Shown here in pieces: positions 46,238-54,950 of a DNA stretch of 64,000 nucleotides. The notes beneath the pieces are model-generated. The model saw only the letters and a program-made list of their open reading frames with translations. It made no database searches and was not told where the DNA came from. The stretch spans positions 1,550,001 through 1,614,000 of the forward strand of contig JAHBZQ010000001.1 of NCBI GenBank assembly GCA_019635355.1, written 5' to 3'. Origin of the DNA: Rhizobacter sp. GTDB lineage: Bacteria > Pseudomonadota > Gammaproteobacteria > Burkholderiales > Burkholderiaceae_C. Within the stretch, counting starts at the first letter, position 1, and every line of letters begins with the position of its first letter. The position numbers were made by a program, and so were the translations under genes.

Positions 46238-47761
46238 TCAGGAGCGCTCATTGGCGCTTTGCAGGGCCAGCCGTGTGCGGTCGTTGCCCTCTTCTTCTTC
46301 CGGCTGCGAGGAGCGTTGCGAGGCCATCGCATCGAAGTCGGCGCTGGAAACGTCACCCGTCACGTAGTGGCCATCGAAGCAGGAAGCCTCGAAGCCGCTC
46401 AGCTTGCCGTTGAGCGCGCCCACGACCTTCTTCATCGCATCCACGTCCTGGTAGATCAGCGCATCGGCGCCGATGAACTCGCGAATCTCTTCGATGCTGC
46501 GGTTGTGGGCGATCAGCTCTTCCTTCGTCGGCATGTCGATGCCGTAGACGTTGGGGAAGCGCACCGGCGGTGCGGCTGAGGCCATGTAGACCTTGCGCGC
46601 ACCCGCATCGCGCGCCATCTGCACGATCTCCTTCGAGGTGGTGCCGCGCACGATGGAGTCGTCGACCAGCAGCACGTTGCGGCCCTTGAATTCCATCGCG
46701 ATGGTGTTGAGCTTCTGGCGCACCGACTTCTTGCGCATGCCCTGCCCCGGCATGATGAAGGTGCGACCCACGTAGCGGTTCTTCACGAAGCCTTCGCGGT
46801 AGGGCTTGCCGAGCTTCTGCGCGAGCTGCATGGCCGAGGGGCGACTCGATTCAGGAATTGGAATCACCACGTCGATCTCGTTCGGGCGGATGGTGGAGAT
46901 CACCCGCTGCGCGAGCGTCTCGCCCATGTTGAGGCGAGCCTGGTAGACCGAGATGCCATCCATCACCGAATCGGGCCGCGCCAGGTAGACGAACTCGAAC
47001 ATGCACGGGTTGAGCGTGGGCGTGTCGGCACACTGCTTGGCGTGCACCTGGCCTTCGAGGTCGATGAAGATGGCTTCGCCCGGCGCGACATCGCGGGTCA
47101 CGGTGTGGCCGGTGCCTTCGATGGCGACCGATTCGCTTGCGACCATCACCTCGCGGCCCTCGGGCGTCACGCTCTCGCCAAACACCAGGGGGCGAATGCC
47201 ATACGGGTCACGGAAGGCCAGCAGGCCGTGCCCCGCGATCAAGGCCACCACCGCATAAGAACCCTTGATGCGCTTGTGAACCGCGCCCACCGCCTTGAAG
47301 ATCTCCTCGGGGGTGAGCGGCAGATCGCGCGCGGCCTGCTCGAGCTCATGAGCCAGCACGTTGATCAGCACTTCGGTGTCGCTGGTGGTGTTGATGTGGC
47401 GGCGGTCGATGGCGAAGAGCTCTTCCTTCAGCGCCAGCGCGTTGGTGAGGTTGCCGTTGTGCACGAGCACGATGCCGAAGGGCGCGTTGACGTAGAAGGG
47501 CTGCGCTTCCTCTTCGCTGTAGGCGTTGCCGGCCGTCGGGTAGCGCACCTGGCCCAGGCCCACCGGGCCCGGCAGCGCCCGCATGTTGCGGGTGCGGAAC
47601 ACGTCGCGCACCATGCCGCGCGCCTTGTGCATGAAGCACTTGGTGCCCTGCATCGTGACGATGCCCGCGGCATCCTGCCCGCGGTGCTGCAGCAGCAGCA
47701 GCGCGTCATAGATCAACTGGTTGACCGGGCTCTTGGAGATGACACCGACGATGCCGCACAT
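46238..47761 (-). CDS. purF: Amidophosphoribosyltransferase
   Basis: This 507-residue enzyme makes phosphoribosylamine from PRPP and glutamine, the first step of purine synthesis. The N-terminal Cys nucleophile is exposed after Met removal (MCGIVGVIS), with no propeptide. The glutaminase contains HNGNLTN, and the PRPP-binding loop reads VLLVDDSIVRGTTSKEI. The ATG at 47761 is fixed by the required Cys at position 2. cvpA lies 19 bases upstream. The metZ gene that usually follows purF in this block is absent; gltX follows instead. Confidence 0.97.
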   Translation of the reverse strand: MCGIVGVISKSPVNQLIYDALLLLQHRGQDAAGIVTMQGTKCFMHKARGMVRDVFRTRNMRALPGPVGLGQVRYPTAGNAYSEEEAQPFYVNAPFGIVLVHNGNLTNALALKEELFAIDRRHINTTSDTEVLINVLAHELEQAARDLPLTPEEIFKAVGAVHKRIKGSYAVVALIAGHGLLAFRDPYGIRPLVFGESVTPEGREVMVASESVAIEGTGHTVTRDVAPGEAIFIDLEGQVHAKQCADTPTLNPCMFEFVYLARPDSVMDGISVYQARLNMGETLAQRVISTIRPNEIDVVIPIPESSRPSAMQLAQKLGKPYREGFVKNRYVGRTFIMPGQGMRKKSVRQKLNTIAMEFKGRNVLLVDDSIVRGTTSKEIVQMARDAGARKVYMASAAPPVRFPNVYGIDMPTKEELIAHNRSIEEIREFIGADALIYQDVDAMKKVVGALNGKLSGFEASCFDGHYVTGDVSSADFDAMASQRSSQPEEEEGNDRTRLALQSANERS

Positions 47762-47780
47762 GATCAGAAATCCTTGGGAA

Positions 47781-48287
47781 TCAACGTGACTTGCCCAGCG
47801 AGGCCGGCAAGTGGTTCGAAAGTTGGGACGGAAGCAGTGGACGCAAGCCGTCCAGTGCCGAATGCAGCCACTGTGCACCGCGCGAGGCTTGCCAGGCAGG
47901 TGTTTTCGCCAGCGGCGTGACCGTGATCACGGTTGCCGCTGCCATGAGCAGCACCAGGCCGCGCAAGAGGCCGAAGCCGGCGCCCAGCGCACGGTCGGGA
48001 ATGCTCAGGGGCGAGGCGTGGATCAGGAAGCGCAGCAAGCGCGATGCGATGGCCCACAGCAGCAGCGCCGCAATGAACAGCAGCACGAAGCCCACCGCAT
48101 GGTTGGTGGCCGAACCCGGGTTGCCGATGGGAATGTGCCCCGCCACGTCGACCGCGAACCAGCGCGCCACCAGATACGCCACCAACCAGCCGGCGAGCGA
48201 CAGCACCTCGAACACGAAGCCCCGCACCAAGCCCACGATCACCGAGAGCAGCAGGACGCCCAGCATGGCGAGGTCCACCCATTGCAT
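47781..48287 (-). CDS. cvpA: CvpA family inner membrane protein
   Basis: This 168-residue protein has four hydrophobic segments (about 5-22, 28-48, 63-85, 100-122) and the family start WVDLAMLGVLLLSVIVGLVRG. CvpA was first linked to colicin V production and is also implicated in envelope stress; its molecular role is unclear. It sits directly before purF as in most proteobacteria. Confidence 0.93.
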   Translation of the reverse strand: MQWVDLAMLGVLLLSVIVGLVRGFVFEVLSLAGWLVAYLVARWFAVDVAGHIPIGNPGSATNHAVGFVLLFIAALLLWAIASRLLRFLIHASPLSIPDRALGAGFGLLRGLVLLMAAATVITVTPLAKTPAWQASRGAQWLHSALDGLRPLLPSQLSNHLPASLGKSR

Positions 48288-48298
48288 GGCCTGCGGGT

Positions 48299-49066
48299 TC
48301 AGAGGGTGTAGACCGCCGAGCCGAGCCCGGCCGACTTGATCTTGGTGGACGCCTTCTCCGCTTCGTCGCGTGTGGCGAACGGCCCGACACGCACACGAAT
48401 GCGCTTGCCGCTGGAGGTCTCGACCACCTGGGTGTAGGTCTTGAGGCCGAGCTTCTCGACCTTCTGGCGCGCTTCGCGCGCGGCCGTGACCTCGGAGAAA
48501 GCGCCGACCTGCACGATGAAGCGTCCGTCTGCCGCAGCGGTGGGTTTGGGCGCGGCGGGTTTGCCTTCGAGCAGCGCCTGTGCGCGAGCGCCTTCCGCAG
48601 GCTTGGCCTCCGGCTTGGGGGCTGGCTTGGGCTCGGGAGCGGGCTTGGGCTCAGCAGGCTTCGGCTCGGGCTTCGGTTCGGGTTTGGGCGCAGGCTCCGC
48701 CGGCACGGCAGAGGCCGCAGCCACTTCGCGGCCTGCTTCGGCGGGCGTCTCGGTGATGACGACAGCAGGGGGCGGCATCGCCGCCGTCGAACGCGGAGCG
48801 GGCGTGGTGCGAGCAGGCGCCGTAACGGAGGAGCCGCTGCCGCTCCGGGCGATCTCGATCGGCGTGTCGCCCGGCAGAGGCCGTGGCTGCGTCTCGAACA
48901 GCAAGGGAAAACCGATCACGCCCGCGGCCACGAGGACCACTGCCCCGACGAGCCGCTGCCGCGCCCGCGTGCGCGCTTGTTGCACCGAATCGGTCGACTC
49001 GGGCAGCCCGACCGGCCTCGCGGCGGGCTCACCAGACTTGCGCTTCAGAAATGACAGCAGACCCAT
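48299..49066 (-). CDS. SPOR-domain protein (DedD-like)
   Basis: This 255-residue protein has one membrane helix (about 36-58, VGAVVLVAAGVIGFPLLF), a long Pro/Lys/Glu-rich periplasmic linker with repeated KPEPKP units, and a C-terminal SPOR domain (about 180-255; FIVQVGAFSEVTAAREAR). SPOR domains bind denuded peptidoglycan at the division site. Its place between folC and cvpA is that of dedD in other genomes. Confidence 0.92.
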   Translation of the reverse strand: MGLLSFLKRKSGEPAARPVGLPESTDSVQQARTRARQRLVGAVVLVAAGVIGFPLLFETQPRPLPGDTPIEIARSGSGSSVTAPARTTPAPRSTAAMPPPAVVITETPAEAGREVAAASAVPAEPAPKPEPKPEPKPAEPKPAPEPKPAPKPEAKPAEGARAQALLEGKPAAPKPTAAADGRFIVQVGAFSEVTAAREARQKVEKLGLKTYTQVVETSSGKRIRVRVGPFATRDEAEKASTKIKSAGLGSAVYTL

Positions 49067-49135
49067 GCAGTGCTGGTTCGAAGTGGCTCGATGTCGGTCG
49101 AGCTTCGCAGGCTTTGAGGGCCTGACGGATGCAGA

Positions 49136-50437
49136 TCAGCTGAGGTGCTTGGCAGACAACCGGGGCAGGCCATCTTTGAGCACGCCGCCCACGGTGTAGA
49201 ACGAGCCGAAGGCGACGATTCTATCAGCGGGGTCTGCTGCGGCGACCGCTGCACGCAGGGCCTCCGACGGGTTGGAATGCATGGACGTCGTGACCGGCCC
49301 CGGCCCCTTCAGCGCCAGCGCGCGGTGCAGGTCGGCGAGCTGCTGCGCCGGTGCCGCGCGTGGAATGGGCAGGTCGCAGAAGTACCAGTGGTCGACGAGC
49401 GGTGCCATGCGGGTGAGGATGGCCGCCATGTCCTTGTCGGCCATCACGCCGAACACCGCATGGGTGCGCGGGAAGAAGCCCATCTGGTCGAGGTTTTCGA
49501 AGAGCGCTCCCACCGCATGCGGGTTGTGGGCGACGTCGAGCACCAGCGTGGGCTGACCCGGCACGATCTGGAAGCGACCCGGCAACTCGAGCGTGGCCAG
49601 CCCGCTGCGGATGGCCTGTGCGTTGATCGGCAAACGATCGCGCAAGGCCTCGAATGCGGCGATGGCGCCCGAGGCGTTGAGCAGCTGGTTGGCGCCACGC
49701 AGCGACGGATACGCCAGCCCCGCGTAACGCCGCCCGCGCCCGGCCCAGCCCCATTGCTGCTTGTCACCCGCGAAGTTGAAGTCGACACCGATCTGCCAAA
49801 GGTCGGCCCCGATGCTCTTGGCGTACTCGCCCACGCTGGCCGGCGGCACCGGGTCGCTGAAGATCGCCGGTTTGCCCGGCCGCATGATCGCGGCCTTCTC
49901 GCGGCCGATGGCCTCGCGGTCGGGGCCGAGGTATTCCATGTGGTCGAGCGCGATGCTCGTGATGACGGCGCAATCGGTGTCGATCACGTTCACCGTGTCG
50001 AGCCGGCCACCGAGGCCGACTTCCAGGATCACCATGTCGAGCTCGGCCATCGAGAGCAGCCGGAAGATCGCGAGGCTGGTGAACTCGAAATAGGTCAGCG
50101 GCATGTCGCCGCGTGCCTTCTCCACCGCTTCGAAGTGCGGCAGCAGATCGGCCGCCGACACCATCGCGCCGTTGACGCGGCAACGCTCCTCGAAATGCAC
50201 GAAGTGCGGCTTGATGTAGAGACCGACCTTGTAGCCCGCGTGCAGGCCGATCGACTCGAGCATGGTGCAGGTCGAGCCCTTGCCGTTGGTGCCCGCCACG
50301 GTGATGACCGGTACCTTGAACTCGAGGTTCAGGCGGCGCTTCATCTCCTCGCTGCGTGCGAGGCCCATGTCGATGTTCTTCGGGTGCAGTCGCTCGCAGT
50401 GGTCGAGCCATTCGGCCAGCGTGGTGGGCAGGGTCAT
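49136..50437 (-). CDS. folC: Bifunctional folylpolyglutamate synthase/dihydrofolate synthase
   Basis: This 433-residue enzyme adds glutamate to dihydropteroate and folates. The Mur-ligase-type P-loop is TVAGTNGKGSTC (about residue 48), and the segment ILEVGLGGRLDTVN and the C-terminal VLDVAHNPHA are diagnostic. The ATG at 50437 gives MTLPTTLAEWLDHCERLHP. It follows accD after a gap with a strong hairpin. Confidence 0.96.
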   Translation of the reverse strand: MTLPTTLAEWLDHCERLHPKNIDMGLARSEEMKRRLNLEFKVPVITVAGTNGKGSTCTMLESIGLHAGYKVGLYIKPHFVHFEERCRVNGAMVSAADLLPHFEAVEKARGDMPLTYFEFTSLAIFRLLSMAELDMVILEVGLGGRLDTVNVIDTDCAVITSIALDHMEYLGPDREAIGREKAAIMRPGKPAIFSDPVPPASVGEYAKSIGADLWQIGVDFNFAGDKQQWGWAGRGRRYAGLAYPSLRGANQLLNASGAIAAFEALRDRLPINAQAIRSGLATLELPGRFQIVPGQPTLVLDVAHNPHAVGALFENLDQMGFFPRTHAVFGVMADKDMAAILTRMAPLVDHWYFCDLPIPRAAPAQQLADLHRALALKGPGPVTTSMHSNPSEALRAAVAAADPADRIVAFGSFYTVGGVLKDGLPRLSAKHLS

Positions 50438-50461
50438 GGGATGGAAAAAGGTTTGGAATGC

Positions 50462-50487
50462 ACAAGGGCGGCCGAGGCCGCCCTTGT
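50462..50487 (-). terminator. Strong hairpin between accD and folC
   Basis: An 11-base perfect stem (ACAAGGGCGGC with its complement) closes a four-base loop. No T run follows on the minus strand, so it may be a transcript-stability or attenuating hairpin rather than a full terminator. Confidence 0.55.
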
Positions 50488-50505
50488 CTTGGCACAACGC
50501 GACGG

Positions 50506-51374
<869 letters not shown>

Positions 51375-51378
<4 letters not shown>

Positions 51379-52202
51379 GCGGGAACTCCTTTCAGGGAAT
51401 CGAGGGCCGTGCGGATCTCGGCGATGAACGCCGCGCCGGCAGAAGCGACATTGTCGCGCGTTTGCGTTTCCAGCAGGCTCACGATGCGGGCACCGATCAC
51501 GACCGCATCCGACACCGCGCCCACGGCCTTGGCCGTCTCGGCATCTCGTATGCCGAAACCGACGCCGACCGGCACCTTCACATGGGCGCGGATGCGGGGC
51601 AATGCTTCGGCGACCGATCGGGTATCGATCGCACCGGAACCCGTCACACCTTTGAGCGACACGTAGTAGACGAAGCCGGTGGCGATGCGGGCGACGTCCT
51701 TGATGCGCTCCTCGGTGGAGGTAGGGGCGAGCAGAAAGATCGGGTCCAGCTCGGCTGCACGCATCTGCGCGGCGAAGGCTTCGCATTCCTCGGGCGGGTA
51801 GTCCACCACCAGCACGCCATCGACACCCGCTGCCTTGACGTCGCGCACGAATGCGCCCTCGCCCAGGCGCTGGTTGTAGCGCTCGATCGGGTTCGCGTAC
51901 CCCATCAGCACGATGGGCGTGGTGTCGTTGCTGCGGCGGAACTGGCGCACGAACTCCAGCACCTGCGGCAAGCCGATGCCCTTGGCCAGGGCGCGCTCGC
52001 CGGCGGCCTGGATCACCGGGCCGTCGGCCATGGGGTCCGAGAACGGCACGCCGAACTCGATGACATCAGCCCCGGCCTTCGCCATCGCAAGCAGCAACTC
52101 GACGGTGGCATCGGGGTACGGGTCACCGGCCATCACGTAGGGGATGAGCGCCTTGCGGCCTTGCGCCTTGAGCGCCTTGAACACGGTCTGGATGCGGCTC
52201 AT
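51375..52202 (-). CDS. trpA: Tryptophan synthase alpha subunit
   Basis: This 275-residue subunit cleaves indole-3-glycerol phosphate. The catalytic Glu lies in VIEFGVPFSDPMADGP and the Asp in VVDYPPEE; the phosphate-binding loop is VGFGIRD. The start and stop overlap trpB and accD as ATGA, so the three are translated as a coupled set. Confidence 0.97.
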
Positions 52203-53446
52203 GGCTGGGCCCCCTTCACCGTGCGGCCGGCCTGCGAGGGGCGGTCGAAGTATTCGGCGCCGGAGAGGTCGGCCACGGTGCCGATGTCCTTGTCGCCACG
52301 GCCGGAGAGGTTCACGAGCAGGTGCTGGTCGGGCCTCATCGTCGGCGCCATCTTGATGGCCTGTGCCACGGCGTGCGACGACTCGAGCGCCGGGATGATG
52401 CCTTCGGTGCGGCACAGGCGGTGGAAGGCCTTGAGCGCCTCTTCGTCGGTGATGCCGACGTATTCGGCGCGGCCGATGTCCTTCAGGTACGCATGCTCGG
52501 GGCCGACACCGGGGTAGTCGAGGCCGGCCGAGATGGAGTGCGTCTCGGTGATCTGGCCGTTGTCGTCTTGCAGCAGGTAGGTGCGGTTGCCGTGCAGCAC
52601 GCCGGGCGAGCCCTTGGAAAGGCTGGCCGAGTGCTTGCCCGACTCGAGCCCCTGCCCTGCGGCTTCGACGCCGATCAGGCGGGTCTCCTCGTGCGGGATG
52701 TAGGGGTAGAAGATGCCCATCGCGTTGGAGCCACCACCCACGGCGGCGATCACCGCGTCGGGCTGTCGGCCGGCCATCTCGGGCATCTGCAGCAGGCACT
52801 CATCACCGATCACACGCTGGAAGTCGCGCACCATCGCCGGATACGGGTGCGGGCCGGCCACGGTGCCGATGATGTAGAAGGTGTTTTCGATGTTGGTGAC
52901 CCAATCGCGCATCGCCTCGTTCAGCGCGTCTTTCAAGGTCTTGGAGCCGCTTTCCACCGGCACCACGCGGGCGCCGAGCAGGTGCATGCGGTACACGTTG
53001 GGCGACTGGCGCTTCACGTCTTCGCTGCCCATGTAGACGACGCACTCCATGCCGTAGCGTGCGCAGATGGTGGCCGTGGCCACGCCGTGCTGGCCGGCGC
53101 CGGTCTCGGCAATGACACGCGGTTTGCCCATGCGCCGGGCGAGCAGGGCCTGGCCGATGGTGTTGTTGACCTTGTGCGCGCCGGTGTGGTTCAGGTCTTC
53201 GCGCTTCAGGTAGATCTGCGCGCCGCCAAGTTCGCGGCTCAGGCGGGCAGCGTGGTAGATCGGGCTCGGGCGGCCGACGAAGTGCTTGAGCTCGTACTGG
53301 AACTCGGCGATGAACGCCGGGTCCTTGCGCGCCGCTTCATAGGCGGCGTTGAGTTCGTCGAGCGCGTGGATCAGGGTTTCGGCGACGAAGGTGCCGCCAT
53401 AGGGCCCGAAATGCCCGCGGGCATCGGGCTGGTCGTACTTCAACAT
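52199..53446 (-). CDS. trpB: Tryptophan synthase beta subunit
   Basis: This 415-residue PLP enzyme joins indole and serine. The PLP Lys is in NHTGAHKVNN, the phosphate site is GGGSNAMG, and the start LKYDQPDARGHFGPYGG is typical of TrpB type 1. The ATG at 53446 was chosen over an upstream Met because of this N-terminus. It lies between trpF and trpA. Confidence 0.97.
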   Translation of the reverse strand: MLKYDQPDARGHFGPYGGTFVAETLIHALDELNAAYEAARKDPAFIAEFQYELKHFVGRPSPIYHAARLSRELGGAQIYLKREDLNHTGAHKVNNTIGQALLARRMGKPRVIAETGAGQHGVATATICARYGMECVVYMGSEDVKRQSPNVYRMHLLGARVVPVESGSKTLKDALNEAMRDWVTNIENTFYIIGTVAGPHPYPAMVRDFQRVIGDECLLQMPEMAGRQPDAVIAAVGGGSNAMGIFYPYIPHEETRLIGVEAAGQGLESGKHSASLSKGSPGVLHGNRTYLLQDDNGQITETHSISAGLDYPGVGPEHAYLKDIGRAEYVGITDEEALKAFHRLCRTEGIIPALESSHAVAQAIKMAPTMRPDQHLLVNLSGRGDKDIGTVADLSGAEYFDRPSQAGRTVKGAQP

Positions 53447-53460
53447 GGTGTCTCTCGCTT

Positions 53461-54108
53461 TCAGGTGGCTGAGTCTGCGATGCGCGCATCCGCGTCGCGG
53501 ACGGCCTCGCAAAACCGGCGCATGGCTGCGGCATCCTTGATGCCTTTGGCAGCCTCGACGCCGGAACTGACGTCAACGGCCGAGGGCCGTACCTGAAGAA
53601 TCCCTTGGGTCACATTTCCGGCATGCAACCCACCAGACAAAACGACTGGACGGGGCACGTCGGGTGGAATTTGAGACCAATCGAAAACCTTTCCGCTGCC
53701 GCCATAGCCTTCGACGTGAGCGTCGAGCAACAGGCCCTGGGCGTGGGGGTAAAGAGCTGCGAAGTCTAACAAATCGAAGCCTGGCGCCATGCGCGCAGCG
53801 CGCAGGAAGGGCCTGCCGGCTTCACGGCATTGGCCCGGCGTTTCGTCGCCGTGGAACTGCAGCATCAAGTTGGGAATGGCAGCCGCTGCTGCTTCGATCT
53901 CGGCCGGCGAGGCGTTGACGAGCAGCACGACCGGCGTCACGAAGGGCGGCAAGCGCGAGGCCAGCGTCGCCGCACGGTCGAGGGTCACGTGACGCGGGCT
54001 CTTGGCATACAGCACGAAGCCGACCGCGTCGGCACCCGCCTCGACAGCGGCGTCGAGGTCGGCTTCGCGGGTCAGGCCGCAGATCTTGATTCGGGTGCGA
54101 GTGCTCAT
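53461..54108 (-). CDS. trpF: Phosphoribosylanthranilate isomerase
   Basis: This 215-residue TIM barrel converts phosphoribosylanthranilate to CdRP in tryptophan synthesis. The catalytic Cys is in KICGLTRE and the Asp in LLLDAHVEGYGGSGK; the phosphate-binding end is VDVSSGVE. The ATG at 54108 is preceded by GGATGAG; an in-frame ATG at 54123 overlaps the truA stop and is a less likely start. Confidence 0.95.
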   Translation of the reverse strand: MSTRTRIKICGLTREADLDAAVEAGADAVGFVLYAKSPRHVTLDRAATLASRLPPFVTPVVLLVNASPAEIEAAAAAIPNLMLQFHGDETPGQCREAGRPFLRAARMAPGFDLLDFAALYPHAQGLLLDAHVEGYGGSGKVFDWSQIPPDVPRPVVLSGGLHAGNVTQGILQVRPSAVDVSSGVEAAKGIKDAAAMRRFCEAVRDADARIADSAT

Positions 54109-54115
54109 GCGTGGC

Positions 54116-54904
54116 TCATCCATGCGGCAGCCAGTCGATCGCCGGCGTGTGGGCCGGGAGGTCCAAGTCTGAATCGTAGTACGGGCCGACGAAGTACAGA
54201 CCTGCCGCGGCAAAGGTGGGCGCGGCAGCATCACGAGAGCGCGCGGCCAGCACCTCGCGCATCCAGCCGGCTGGGCGCTGGCTGGACCCGATGGCCACGA
54301 GGCAGCCCATGATGTTGCGCACCATGTGGTGCAGGAAGGCGGAGCCGTCGAAGTCGAAGCGCCAGTAGGCGCCGTGGCGCGTGATGCCGATCGCGCGCAA
54401 CTCCTTCACCGGCGACGCGGCCTGGCATTCGGCGGAGCGGAAGCTGCTGAAGTCGTGTTCACCGACCAGCACCTGCGCGGCTTCACGCATGGGCTCGGCC
54501 TGCAGCGGCCGGAACACCCAGCCAGCGGCGCCCTGCTCGATGGCGGGTCTCACGGGCGATTCAAGCAGCACGTAGGCATAGCGCCGGCCGCGGGCACTGT
54601 TGCGGGCGTGAAAGTCATCGCGGACCTCGCGACACCACTGCACCGCAATGTCGGGCGGCAGGTAGCGGTTGGTGCCGCGGACCCACGAGAACTGCTCGCG
54701 CTCGACCGGCGCATCCAGGTGCACGACCTGGTTGAGGCCGTGGACGCCTGCGTCGGTGCGGCCCGCGCACAAAGTGCGAATCGGCGCCGCCGCGAACTGC
54801 GACAGCGCCGATTCCAGATGGTCCTGCACCGTGTTGCCACCGGGCTGGCTCTGCCAGCCGGCGTAGGCCTGGCCCCGATATGCAACCCCCAGGGCCAGTC
54901 TCAT
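54116..54904 (-). CDS. truA: tRNA pseudouridine(38-40) synthase
   Basis: This 262-residue enzyme modifies the anticodon arm of many tRNAs. The catalytic Asp is in CAGRTDAGVHG, and the C-terminal FLHHMVRNIMG is conserved. The ATG at 54904 gives MRLALGVAYRGQAYAGWQ. It sits between fimV and trpF, seven bases before the trpF start. Confidence 0.96.
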   Translation of the reverse strand: MRLALGVAYRGQAYAGWQSQPGGNTVQDHLESALSQFAAAPIRTLCAGRTDAGVHGLNQVVHLDAPVEREQFSWVRGTNRYLPPDIAVQWCREVRDDFHARNSARGRRYAYVLLESPVRPAIEQGAAGWVFRPLQAEPMREAAQVLVGEHDFSSFRSAECQAASPVKELRAIGITRHGAYWRFDFDGSAFLHHMVRNIMGCLVAIGSSQRPAGWMREVLAARSRDAAAPTFAAAGLYFVGPYYDSDLDLPAHTPAIDWLPHG

Positions 54905-54950
54905 GTCACGTCGGCGCGCCGCCGATCGGCAGCGCGCACCCCCGATGCGG